Shown here: positions 30,738 to 37,987 of the stretch, piece by piece | Layout of the letters: each line of letters starts with the position of its first letter | Position numbering within the stretch: the first letter of the stretch is position 1 | Virus record (IMG/VR): IMGVR_UViG_3300013112_000194 | Location: 1-38,281 of that record | Source: a virus | Strand: one strand, 5' to 3' | Length of the DNA: 38,281 bases | Notes under the pieces: generated by a model | Database searches by the model: none | What the model was told of the DNA's origin: nothing | Seen by the model: the letters and a program-made list of their open reading frames with translations, nothing else | Translations under genes and position numbers: made by a program

Positions 30738-31907
30738 ATGGGTTGTAAAATTTTCAGTTTAGGTGAAACTGTACACAGTAAACAAACAAGTCTGTTCTTA
30801 GGAGAGAATTCTTGTAACAGAAATATTCAAACATTCCACGACCCTAAGTATCAGTGGATTATGGACTTCGCAGAAGAAATGAGAAGTATTGGTAATTGGT
30901 CAAAGAACGAGATTGACTTATCCAAAGAGAAAAAGCATTTCGACGGACTTGATGAAGCAGGGAGGCACATTTATGAAGCAGGACTTAAATTCGCTATTAC
31001 GTTGGATAGTTGTGCAGGTAGGGCGCCCCTTCAACTGTTCAATAACGGAGGAATATCTAATAACCCCGAATGGGAATTGTATATCACCAATCATCAGAAT
31101 AATGAATTACTTCATTCAGAATCCTATACAGAAATGGTTCGTGCTATCTACAATGATGTTGATGTGTTTATTGATTCTATTATTGATGATAAATATATTC
31201 AAAAACGTGCTACTTCTATTCTAAGTGCATTTGATTGGGCAACAACTGTATTCGATAAGATGGATGCTAATAAGACTTGTAAAGAATTAAAACTTGGTTG
31301 TGAAGTACCATTTCCAGAAGTTGATGAAAGGGTGGTTAAGGAAGCAATTTACAAGTCTGCTCTTGTTCTGAATATGTTTGAGGGTATTCGTTTCTTCTGT
31401 ACCTTTGTAACTAATTGGTCATTTAGTGAACAACCCGAAAAGTTAATGTCGGGTTCATCTAACATTTTTAAATTAATTGCACGTGATGAAATGATCCATC
31501 TTGATGTATTCCAACGTGTAATTAAAATGCTTAGGGAAGACCCCAATGAAGGTTTTACTAGAGTTGCCGCCGACTTGGAAGATGAAACTTATGCAATGTT
31601 CCAAACGGCATATGATGAGGAAATGGAATGGGTTGAGTATCTATTCTCTAAAGGTACACCTTTAATTGGTATGAATGAACATATTCTTAAAGGGTATATG
31701 GATTATATCTTTGCAATTAGAATGACTAATATTGGACTTGATCCTAAGAAGTTAGGACTTGAATTGGGTAACAACCCTTTACCGTGGGTAGATAACTATC
31801 TTGATTCTACTAATGTAAAGTCTGCACCACAAGAAATTGAAAGTGTTAACTACATCGCCGCTATTGATAGTAGTAAAGATGAGGATTTTGACCTAGATGA
31901 CCTATAG
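30738..31907 (+). CDS. nrdB: Ribonucleotide reductase class Ia small subunit
   Basis: 389 residues. Ferritin-fold diiron ligands: ITLDSCAGRAP (Asp), NELLHSESYTE (ExxH and the radical Tyr in place), FEGIRFF and RDEMIHLDVF (ExxH). The acidic tail DSSKDEDFDLDDL matches the R1-binding C-terminus. All radical-site residues are kept, so it is a normal Tyr-radical enzyme. aggagg lies before the ATG. Partner of nrdA 12 bases upstream. Confidence 0.97.
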   Translation: MGCKIFSLGETVHSKQTSLFLGENSCNRNIQTFHDPKYQWIMDFAEEMRSIGNWSKNEIDLSKEKKHFDGLDEAGRHIYEAGLKFAITLDSCAGRAPLQLFNNGGISNNPEWELYITNHQNNELLHSESYTEMVRAIYNDVDVFIDSIIDDKYIQKRATSILSAFDWATTVFDKMDANKTCKELKLGCEVPFPEVDERVVKEAIYKSALVLNMFEGIRFFCTFVTNWSFSEQPEKLMSGSSNIFKLIARDEMIHLDVFQRVIKMLREDPNEGFTRVAADLEDETYAMFQTAYDEEMEWVEYLFSKGTPLIGMNEHILKGYMDYIFAIRMTNIGLDPKKLGLELGNNPLPWVDNYLDSTNVKSAPQEIESVNYIAAIDSSKDEDFDLDDL

Positions 31908-31918
31908 ATAAATAATAT

Positions 31919-31942
31919 AACAAATTGCTAGACAAATTTGTT
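31919..31942. promoter_or_regulatory. Operator-like inverted repeat in the tRNA-Leu promoter
   Basis: AACAAATT at 31919-31926 and AATTTGTT at 31935-31942 are perfect 8-bp arms 8 bases apart. They straddle the -35 box (31929-31934) and enter the spacer, where a repressor would block RNA polymerase. Confidence 0.5.
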
Positions 31943-31957
31943 ATAATGGTGTATAAT
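31929..31957 (+). promoter_or_regulatory. Sigma70-type promoter for tRNA-Leu and tusE-like operon
   Basis: TAGACA at 31929-31934, a 17-bp spacer and TATAAT at 31952-31957. The predicted start is a few bases before the tRNA-Leu 5' end. Confidence 0.7.
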
Positions 31958-31970
31958 AATAACCAAGTGT

Positions 31971-32057
31971 GCGAGTATGGTGAAATTGGTAGACACAAGG
32001 GACTTAAAATCCCTCGCTAGAAATAGCATCCGAGTTCGACTCTCGGTACTCGCACCA
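31971..32057 (+). tRNA. tRNA-Leu (TAA)
   Basis: 87 bases with a class II long variable arm (TCGCTAGAAATAGCA region), acceptor GCGAGTA/TACTCGC, anticodon loop CTTAAAA (anticodon TAA), T arm CCGAG TTCGACT CTCGG, CCA encoded. TTA is a heavily used Leu codon in this AT-rich genome. Confidence 0.96.
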
Positions 32058-32080
32058 TTTTTTAAATGAAGGAGTATATA

Positions 32081-32248
32081 ATGAGTAATGGAGTAACAAG
32101 GGGCAATCGCCCAGCATTCGGTGGAAACATCGAAGCAACAAGAGCATCAAATCCACTAAACATCAGAACTGGTAAAGAGTCAGTTAGACAAACACAAGAC
32201 TTTAAGAATTGTATGAAGTCACGTGAAGAACTAGAGGAGTATAGATAA
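32081..32248 (+). CDS. Small basic hypothetical protein
   Basis: 55 residues. ATG 32081 follows aaggag; the in-frame ATG at 32066 is rejected because it precedes the ribosome site. Basic and polar with a possible helix at the end (NCMKSREELEEYR). Overlaps nothing and abuts the tusE-like gene by one base. Unrecognised. Confidence 0.65.
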   Translation: MSNGVTRGNRPAFGGNIEATRASNPLNIRTGKESVRQTQDFKNCMKSREELEEYR

Positions 32249-32249
32249 T

Positions 32250-32537
32250 ATGTTAGCAAGAACAGGAAACGGATATTTAGAAGACCCAACAATTTGGTCA
32301 TTAGAAGTAATGGCAGAAATGGCACTTGAAGATGGTATTGAGTTATCAGAGTCTCAAGTGATGCAAATCGAAAAGGCAAGAGAATACTATGACGAGAATT
32401 CAAGTGTTCCACCTATTAGAACATTTGCGAAGTTAATAGGCATTGATAAGAAGATTCTATTCAAAGAGTGGTTGACTGGGCCGATGAAACCGATTACTAA
32501 GTACGGTGGATTACCTCAACCAACAGGATGTGTATAG
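32250..32537 (+). CDS. tusE: TusE/DsrC-family sulfur-carrier protein
   Basis: 95 residues. The family plan is clear: FLED-like GYLEDPTIWSLEVMAEMALEDGIELSESQ, then REYYDENSSVPPIRTFAKLIG and the C-terminal GLPQPTGCV with the sulfur-carrying Cys penultimate. The second DsrC cysteine about 11 residues upstream is absent (YGG region), so it is TusE-type rather than a dissimilatory DsrC. TusE passes persulfide sulfur toward MnmA for s2U34 in Glu, Gln and Lys tRNAs. DsrC-like genes are known from T4-like marine phages. A tRNA-Leu gene lies in the same operon. Confidence 0.9.
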   Translation: MLARTGNGYLEDPTIWSLEVMAEMALEDGIELSESQVMQIEKAREYYDENSSVPPIRTFAKLIGIDKKILFKEWLTGPMKPITKYGGLPQPTGCV

Positions 32538-32545
32538 TACAATAT

Positions 32546-32647
32546 ACATTAACGTATATAGTGTACAGTATATTGTACATTAACGTATATAGTGTACAGT
32601 ATATTGTACATTATACACATTAACCTATATAGTGTACAGTATATTGT
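32546..32647. repeat. Three 31-base repeats with palindromic TGTACA sites
   Basis: Identical 31-base units at 32546-32576 and 32577-32607, and a third with one change at 32617-32647 after a 9-base insert. Each repeat and the first bases after it give TGTACA-GTATAT-TGTACA (32562-32579, 32593-32610, 32633-32650), an 18-base inverted repeat. An opposite-orientation partial copy (gtacaatatac) precedes at 32537. They lie between the tusE-like gene and tRNA-Cys, like an operator array. Confidence 0.9.
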
Positions 32648-32669
32648 ACATTATATACAAACAATTTTA

Positions 32670-32747
32670 GCACAAGTACCAAAGTGGTCCAATGGGGCGG
32701 TTTGCAAAACCGTAAAGTCGTCAGTTCGAATCTGACCTTGTGCTCCA
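32670..32747 (+). tRNA. tRNA-Cys (GCA)
   Basis: 78 bases. Acceptor GCACAAG/CTTGTGC, 3-bp D stem CCA/TGG, anticodon stem GCGGT/ACCGT around TTGCAAA (anticodon GCA), T arm GTCAG TTCGAAT CTGAC, CCA encoded. The variable loop is slightly long. Confidence 0.92.
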
Positions 32748-32762
32748 ATATTAAAATATATT

Positions 32763-34112
32763 ATGAGTAAAGTTGATATAAGATGCAATGATGAGTTGTA
32801 TGATTACTATGGTGGTCATTTATCCGATGGACGACCAATATTAAATTCATCTGAGTTTAAATACGTAACAGACAAGTATGGTAAAGATATTGCCAGAGAA
32901 ACACTTGCACATTATATACACAATAACAGAACCGAATATCCAATTAAAGATATTGGTTATGATAGAATGTCTAAAACATTTCATAAACTTCGTACATCAA
33001 GTTATTTTGAAACAATAACACCTGTAGAGAATTTTGAAAATGGTATTATTGAAAAGTATGAATATGAGTATGATTTCGACACATATGGTTTAGGTGTTAT
33101 CGACGCACCTGCAACTTTCAACCCAGCATCAGATTACTTTATGAACAAATTACGTGCAAGGTGTTCATCTGTTACACATGATGGGCCTGCTGTTGTATGG
33201 GAAGAAGGTAGTGTTAGAAAAATATGGCAGGCCTTTGGTGCAATATGGAGAGGGGTTAATAATTGTCATTTTGATGAAGAAGGTAAAGTTATTAGTGGTG
33301 ATTTAACAAACGACACATACTTAACTGCCTTTCGTTTAGGTACATATCTAGCAACACAATTTAAACCAAACGTTGCTCGAACTATATACGAAATGTGTGA
33401 TGCGAAAAAGGTATTAGATACTTCTATGGGGTGGGGCGATAGGTTATGTGGGTTTATGACGTCTAATGCTAAAGAGTATGTTGGTTGTGACCCAAACCCC
33501 AATACATTTAAGAACTATAAAATAATGGCAAAAGAGTATTCAAAACTCGTAGGTGATGAAATTATTTCGGTTGTAGATGAAGATGATTATTATAAACAAA
33601 TAGGTACAAAGAAAACAGTTACAGTTTATAGAAGTGGTGCAGAGAATATACCGTGGAATGATGTAAATGAAATTGATTGTGCATTTACATCACCTCCTTA
33701 TTTTTCAACAGAGAAATATAATGAAGGTGGTGATAAAGAAGAAGACCAATCGTGGTCTAAATTTAAGGAATATGAATCATGGCGAGATGATTTTTATTTA
33801 CCAGTCGCAAAAAATAGTTTTGATGCATTGAGTGATAATGGTTTTTTATTAGTTAATATTATGGATCCTCGTATCCACGGTAAACGTTATCACTCTGGTG
33901 ATGAATTAGTTAATTCAATGAAGGATGATTTTGTTGGACAAGTTGGTATGAGGATTATGCAACGTCCACACGGCAAGATGAAATTCACCCCAGAAGAATT
34001 ACGTGAATATATGAAAAAAACTTATATTGAAAATGTATGGGTGTTCTCAAAAGGTAGTAAATTGGATTTATTTAGGGATGCTCGGGTTAGTAATTTGGAT
34101 AGTTTTTTTTAA
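32763..34112 (+). CDS. SPPY-type DNA methyltransferase-like protein
   Basis: 449 residues. SAM-binding motif I is KVLDTSMGWGDRLCGF, followed by YVGCDPNPNTF, and the catalytic motif is AFTSPPYFSTEKY (S/D-P-P-Y) of N4-cytosine and beta-group N6-adenine enzymes. The strand NGFLLVNIMDPR and terminal VWVFSKGS fit the MTase core. A long N-terminal domain of about 210 residues is unrelated and may recognise the target. ATG 32763 has a weak ribosome site. A relative is at 34879. Target base unknown; phage DNA modification or host DNA are candidates. Confidence 0.85.
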   Translation: MSKVDIRCNDELYDYYGGHLSDGRPILNSSEFKYVTDKYGKDIARETLAHYIHNNRTEYPIKDIGYDRMSKTFHKLRTSSYFETITPVENFENGIIEKYEYEYDFDTYGLGVIDAPATFNPASDYFMNKLRARCSSVTHDGPAVVWEEGSVRKIWQAFGAIWRGVNNCHFDEEGKVISGDLTNDTYLTAFRLGTYLATQFKPNVARTIYEMCDAKKVLDTSMGWGDRLCGFMTSNAKEYVGCDPNPNTFKNYKIMAKEYSKLVGDEIISVVDEDDYYKQIGTKKTVTVYRSGAENIPWNDVNEIDCAFTSPPYFSTEKYNEGGDKEEDQSWSKFKEYESWRDDFYLPVAKNSFDALSDNGFLLVNIMDPRIHGKRYHSGDELVNSMKDDFVGQVGMRIMQRPHGKMKFTPEELREYMKKTYIENVWVFSKGSKLDLFRDARVSNLDSFF

Positions 34113-34119
34113 TACCTGC

Positions 34120-34148
34120 TTGACAAATGGTTTTTTGTGTAGTATAAT
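34120..34148 (+). promoter_or_regulatory. Perfect sigma70-type promoter
   Basis: TTGACA at 34120-34125, a 17-bp spacer and TATAAT at 34143-34148. The leader contains aaaggaga before ATG 34179. Drives the groES-like / second methyltransferase operon. Confidence 0.88.
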
Positions 34149-34178
34149 ATGTCTATAATTTTTATAAAAGGAGAATAA

Positions 34179-34373
34179 ATGTTTACAAATGTAGTAAAGA
34201 AAACTAAAAAATTCTTTGGTGTAGATACTGAAGATTATAAATCAAAATATTTTTATGAATTACAACGTTCAAAGGAATTAGAAGAAAAACTAAATTTCTT
34301 TTGTGGTCAATTAACTGCAGTTTTAAAGCAAGTAGATGCTTGTGGTAAGGGAGGTAAAGTAAATGACTATTAA
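34179..34373 (+). CDS. Small coiled-coil-like hypothetical protein
   Basis: 64 residues with a strong aaggag. Basic N-terminus (NVVKKTKKFFG), then a heptad-like helix (YKSKYFYELQRSKELEEKL) and a Cys-containing end. Its gggagg lies before the next ATG, with an 11-base overlap. Unrecognised. Confidence 0.7.
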   Translation: MFTNVVKKTKKFFGVDTEDYKSKYFYELQRSKELEEKLNFFCGQLTAVLKQVDACGKGGKVNDY

Positions 34374-34554
34374 TAATTTATCAAAAGATCAAATGGCACG
34401 TATTATATACGCGTTAGATTTCACATTGAAAAATGATCCAACAAAAGTAGCAGGAATCAGAGAAACTGCCCATTGGGTGGATTTACAATATACTGAACAG
34501 AAGAAAGGTGGCCCTTGGAAAGCACGTTTACGTGAACAAGGTTATGCAATTTAA
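34363..34554 (+). CDS. Small hypothetical protein
   Basis: 63 residues with gggagg 8-13 bases upstream. Helical, with YALDFTLKNDPTKVAGIRETAHWVDLQY and a basic tail (KKGGPWKARLREQGYAI). Overlaps the previous gene by 11 bases. Family unknown. Confidence 0.7.
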   Translation: MTINNLSKDQMARIIYALDFTLKNDPTKVAGIRETAHWVDLQYTEQKKGGPWKARLREQGYAI

Positions 34555-34571
34555 ACAAAAGGAAATATATT

Positions 34572-34886
34572 ATGGCAATTGAAAGAATGTACCCTATTGG
34601 GGATAAAGTATTAATTAAACCAGATGCGGCTGGAAATGAAACTGCATCAGGTATCGTATTGACAACAGAAAAGAAATCATCTACAGGAACAGTGGCGGCA
34701 GTAGGGCCTGGTTTGGTTGCTATTGATGGTACAGTCCATCCATTACAGTGTAAACCTTTAGACCGTGTTATGTTTGCGGCCGTTGATGCGACAGTATCAC
34801 AAAGGACTATTACTATGAATGGTGAGAATTATTTACTAATTCCAGAGTCACAAGTCTTTGGTGTTATTGAGGAATCAGATGATTGA
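34572..34886 (+). CDS. GroES-like co-chaperonin (gp31 analogue)
   Basis: 104 residues (T4 gp31 111, GroES 97). MYPIGDKVLIKPD opens the barrel, ETASGIVLTTEKKSSTG is the mobile loop with the IVL chaperonin-binding edge, then VAAVGPGLV and a C-terminal GVIEESDD. T4 gp31 replaces GroES for major capsid folding; this chain is closer to bacterial GroES than gp31 is. Acts with host GroEL. Overlaps the second methyltransferase gene by 8 bases. Confidence 0.92.
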   Translation: MAIERMYPIGDKVLIKPDAAGNETASGIVLTTEKKSSTGTVAAVGPGLVAIDGTVHPLQCKPLDRVMFAAVDATVSQRTITMNGENYLLIPESQVFGVIEESDD

Positions 34887-36120
34887 TTTTTCATTAAGTG
34901 AAGATGAGTTTTTAACTTTATTTGATTTAACCCCAATAACTTATGATGAATTTTTAGCAACTGCTAAACGTGGTACAAAAGATTTCCCACTATTGGTAGA
35001 TTACTTCAAAGACTTAAAAGAACCGAAAGGTGATGATGAGGATTTACGTATTACCAAAAGGGATGAAGTTTTGCAAGGTATGTATGATATGATTTTTAAA
35101 GACAAACGTGACTTTCTAATCAAATGGTATAATACACACATCCACTTGTCAGATGATGCATTTAAAAAGGCAATGTATTTTAATACCAAACGTTTTAACA
35201 TTATGGAAAACGGTCTAATTGATGGTAGGAAAAATGATGGTAAGAATAGTAGGTTAATTAAAAATATGAACTTCTTCCAAATGTATTCAACTAAGAAGTT
35301 AGATAAAGATGATAACCGTAATACACTTGATGTTATTAGAAGTTTAATTGATGATGTTACATTTGGTGGAAGTGTATCGGCACCTGGCGCCGCTAAATTT
35401 TACCTAAACGGTGACTGGTCTACATTGTTTGCTATTATACGAGGAACTACAAATAAAGCATCTACGTTTAATCCATTCACTGCAGGTTGGATATTTAGAC
35501 ATATATTTAAAGCAGAGAAGGTTCTTACACCAACTTTAGGTTGGAATAGTTATTTGGTTGGTGCGTTAAATGCCGATGTTAAAGAGTATGTTGGTATTGA
35601 TGTTATTAAAGAAGTAACTGCAAAAAGTAAAAAGATTGTAGATTATTACAACGAAAATAATAGTAGTTTAGATAGTTTCTTTGGAAACGATGAACTTAAA
35701 CTTACAACTTACACGTGTCCGTCTGAGGAATTAAACGACCGTTATGGGTTTGACGAAAAGTATAGTAAACATTTTGATACTATTTTTTGTTCACCTCCGT
35801 ATTGGGATTTAGAATTATATGATGGTGATAACCCAGATCAAAGTACAAACAAGTTTACAAATTATGAAGAATGGTTAGATGGTTATTGGGGTGCAACTTG
35901 TAAAACACTAGCGAATGTTATGACTGATGATGGTAGATTTGGTTTTGTTGTTAGTAGTTTTTCAAACAATACCTTTTCAGAAGATATGAAGGATAAGGCT
36001 TCTGAATACTTTGACTTAGAACATCACTACAAGGTTTCGTGGAGTGCATTTAAGGTACTTGAAGGGAAAATGGAAGATGGTAATTATGAAGACTTTTGGT
36101 TTTTTAAAAAAAAGACTTGA
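34879..36120 (+). CDS. Second SPPY-type methyltransferase-like protein, altered motif I
   Basis: 413 residues. Catalytic motif TIFCSPPYWDLELYDG matches the paralogue at 32763, but motif I reads KVLTPTLGWNSYLVGAL, with Thr for the usual Asp, followed by VGIDVIKEV. A long N-terminal domain again precedes the core. Start ATG 34879 (gagga upstream) is used rather than 34858. Translation is linked to groES-like by overlap. SAM binding may be weaker; a heteromeric partner of the protein at 32763 is possible. Confidence 0.8.
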   Translation: MIDFSLSEDEFLTLFDLTPITYDEFLATAKRGTKDFPLLVDYFKDLKEPKGDDEDLRITKRDEVLQGMYDMIFKDKRDFLIKWYNTHIHLSDDAFKKAMYFNTKRFNIMENGLIDGRKNDGKNSRLIKNMNFFQMYSTKKLDKDDNRNTLDVIRSLIDDVTFGGSVSAPGAAKFYLNGDWSTLFAIIRGTTNKASTFNPFTAGWIFRHIFKAEKVLTPTLGWNSYLVGALNADVKEYVGIDVIKEVTAKSKKIVDYYNENNSSLDSFFGNDELKLTTYTCPSEELNDRYGFDEKYSKHFDTIFCSPPYWDLELYDGDNPDQSTNKFTNYEEWLDGYWGATCKTLANVMTDDGRFGFVVSSFSNNTFSEDMKDKASEYFDLEHHYKVSWSAFKVLEGKMEDGNYEDFWFFKKKT

Positions 36121-36145
36121 CAAACGATGTTAAGTAGTGTATAAT
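36117..36145 (+). promoter_or_regulatory. Perfect sigma70-type promoter
   Basis: TTGACA at 36117-36122 overlaps the previous stop codon, a 17-bp spacer follows and TATAAT is at 36140-36145. The leader has aaaggag before ATG 36173. Confidence 0.88.
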
Positions 36146-36172
36146 AAAACTATAAACAAAAAGGAGTTAAAT

Positions 36173-36694
36173 ATGTGGGATCATGATTGTAAAGTAGAAA
36201 AGGTAATGATGTCTGTTGAGGACGGAAAAGAATGTAATTGGTGTGGACGTCGAGAAGAAGACGAAGGTGTTGAATTCGGTAAGTTAGGACCTAACGAATT
36301 TCCTGATGATGAACTTGAAGATTACCTACAAAACGAGGAAAGTAAATCATTCGATGCTCATCAGGCAACACGTGACACATTGGAACAATTCGATTTGGAG
36401 GAAGAAATTATGAATGAAGATGAAATTCAAAATGTAGAAATAACTGATATGCCTGATGGTTCAGCAAAGATTACTATGGATTTATCAGCACTGGCTCAAC
36501 AGCAATTTATAAAGCAAGGTCTTCAATATCTTATTGAAGAGATGAGAATGAATGATAAAGTTAAAGTATTAGATCCAAACGACTTTGATAAAGAAACCAA
36601 AACTTGGGAACTTGACGACGAAGAAGCAAATGCACTATTCCACTTTGGGTTTATTCACGCACTTAAATTAGGAATGGATAAGGAAGAAATTTAA
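36173..36694 (+). CDS. Acidic hypothetical protein with a small Cys motif
   Basis: 173 residues. ATG 36173 follows aaaggag, so the open frame from 36137 is not used. The N-terminus has ECNWCGRREEDEG, a Cys pair possibly with the earlier DCK. The rest is strongly acidic and helical (FDLEEEIMNEDEIQNVE, FIKQGLQYLIEEMRM). No family recognised. First gene of an early-type operon of small acidic proteins. Confidence 0.72.
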   Translation: MWDHDCKVEKVMMSVEDGKECNWCGRREEDEGVEFGKLGPNEFPDDELEDYLQNEESKSFDAHQATRDTLEQFDLEEEIMNEDEIQNVEITDMPDGSAKITMDLSALAQQQFIKQGLQYLIEEMRMNDKVKVLDPNDFDKETKTWELDDEEANALFHFGFIHALKLGMDKEEI

Positions 36695-36695
36695 T

Positions 36696-36776
36696 ATGGA
36701 TTACGGTGAAATTATGTTTGGCGTTTTGATATTATTTTCGGCATACGCATTATACAATATTAACAATTTAGACTAG
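36696..36776 (+). CDS. Minute membrane peptide (26 residues)
   Basis: ATG 36696 one base after the previous stop; aaggaag is upstream. Residues 6-20 (IMFGVLILFSAYALY) form one short transmembrane helix. Position, ribosome site and helix support a real small gene, but the size leaves doubt. Confidence 0.45.
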   Translation: MDYGEIMFGVLILFSAYALYNINNLD

Positions 36777-36787
36777 GATATTATATT

Positions 36788-37012
36788 ATGATTAAAATTA
36801 TACAAGAATTTGATAATGAACGTGAGGCAAGTAACTCATTAAGGACAGTTGATTATTGGTGTTCTTTATATGACTTAGATGAATGGTTGCGTTCAGAAGT
36901 TAAGTATAACAATAATCTATCTGAAAACACTGCTGATTCTTTTGATAAAGTGCGTGAAAAACTTAGAAATATTATGGACAGACACGGTGTAAATTTATTG
37001 GACTACGACTAA
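36788..37012 (+). CDS. Small conserved-type hypothetical protein
   Basis: 74 residues. Helical and charged, with TVDYWCSLYDLDEWLRSEVKY and DKVREKLRNIMDRHGVNLLDYD. This helical plan is common in small T4-like phage proteins with no assigned role. Overlaps the next gene as TAATG. Confidence 0.75.
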   Translation: MIKIIQEFDNEREASNSLRTVDYWCSLYDLDEWLRSEVKYNNNLSENTADSFDKVREKLRNIMDRHGVNLLDYD

Positions 37013-37323
37013 TGTATAGACTATCAAAATTAGATTCAACAAAAGAAAATGACTATTATGGCGTTGTGCTTTCACACGGTAGACATACTCAAGCACTTAG
37101 AATAAACTTTGAAGAATTACAACAATCGCATAAAAAAGAATTGACCGAAACTTCAATACAAGAACCAACTGTCGGTGCTGTATTAGTTGTTGAAAACTTA
37201 AAAGAATGGTATAGAACAAACGTAGTAACACACATACGTTCTGATGTTACAAACAAAGAAGGAATTAGAACTGTCGTATTTGAAACAGCATCTGGTTCTG
37301 TCTATCAATGGGACACAGCATAA
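37012..37323 (+). CDS. Hypothetical protein
   Basis: 103 residues linked to both neighbours by TAATG overlaps. Mixed beta-alpha: DYYGVVLSHGRHTQALRI and a C-terminal beta run (GIRTVVFETASGSVYQW) that may form a small barrel. Unrecognised. Translationally coupled in the acidic-gene operon. Confidence 0.7.
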   Translation: MYRLSKLDSTKENDYYGVVLSHGRHTQALRINFEELQQSHKKELTETSIQEPTVGAVLVVENLKEWYRTNVVTHIRSDVTNKEGIRTVVFETASGSVYQWDTA

Positions 37324-37637
37324 TGATTAATAAAGTTATTAAAGACGGAATGGTAGGTGTTCTTGTATCAGGTGGATACGGGGCAGGTTTCTCGACTTGG
37401 AATTCACAAGAACCAGAAATTATGTTTGAACCGATTGTTATTGGTATGCTCGAACAAGAAAAGTCTGAGGAAGAAATTACAAAATACCTTGAAGAAGAAT
37501 ACCCAGAAGGATATTGGGGTGGTGTTGATGGATTAACAGTTATCTGGTTAAAGCAAGGTACTGAGTTTAACATTACTGAATATGATGGTGCCGAAGGTAT
37601 TGAGTATAAAGAAAGTGAGTATTGGAAAGTGGCGTGA
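37323..37637 (+). CDS. Acidic hypothetical protein
   Basis: 104 residues. ATG 37323 overlaps the previous stop; the frame from 37308 is not needed. Glycine-rich beginning (GVLVSGGYGAGFSTW) then an acidic helix-rich part (LEQEKSEEEITKYLEEEYPEG) and beta end (GLTVIWLKQGTEFNITEYDG). I recall similar proteins in phages but no function. Coupled to the next gene (ATGA). Confidence 0.7.
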   Translation: MINKVIKDGMVGVLVSGGYGAGFSTWNSQEPEIMFEPIVIGMLEQEKSEEEITKYLEEEYPEGYWGGVDGLTVIWLKQGTEFNITEYDGAEGIEYKESEYWKVA

Positions 37638-37987
37638 TGATTACATATAGTTGCAACTGGATGGGTCCGATGAACCACTGGTATGAAAAGCACGATGTTC
37701 CTTTTACTTGGGATTATTTTACTTGGGAAGGTGAAAAGAAAAAGATTAAGAAGTATAAACAATATGCTGGTGGTAGGATTGACATTTATGGCGACGAACC
37801 TTGGCAAGAATTAGGTTGTCCTATTATGACTGCGGAAGATTGGAATGAATTACATTATTTTTGTGATGAGTTTAAGTCTAAGGAACAATTGAATGAAACA
37901 GAGTTCTTTGCTGAATTTGAGAAATGGTTAGGACGTGAAATGAATTTAGGTCCAGGCGAAAATAGGAGCGATTATGGCACTAAGTGA
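37637..37987 (+). CDS. Hypothetical protein
   Basis: 116 residues from ATG 37637 (the frame from 37622 overlaps more). Trp/Tyr-rich: CNWMGPMNHWYEKHDVPFTWDYFTWEG, then basic KKKIKKYKQYAGGRIDIYG and an acidic C-terminal helix. No family recognised. Overlaps the last gene by 14 bases. Confidence 0.7.
   Translation: MITYSCNWMGPMNHWYEKHDVPFTWDYFTWEGEKKKIKKYKQYAGGRIDIYGDEPWQELGCPIMTAEDWNELHYFCDEFKSKEQLNETEFFAEFEKWLGREMNLGPGENRSDYGTK

Noticed and set aside
31942-31947. TATAAT as -10 box of the tRNA-Leu promoter
   Set aside because: Only 7 bases from the -35 candidate. The TATAAT at 31952 gives the correct 17-base spacing.
32250-32537. Dissimilatory DsrC of sulfur oxidation
   Set aside because: The second conserved Cys, about 11 residues before the terminal one, is missing. 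TusE type fits better.
32546-32647. CRISPR array
   Set aside because: Units are directly tandem with no unique spacers and there are no cas genes.
37265-37807. 180-codon minus-strand frame
   Set aside because: Lies opposite three coupled plus-strand genes with good starts. Its Ser/Pro/Ile-rich composition is typical of antisense shadow frames.
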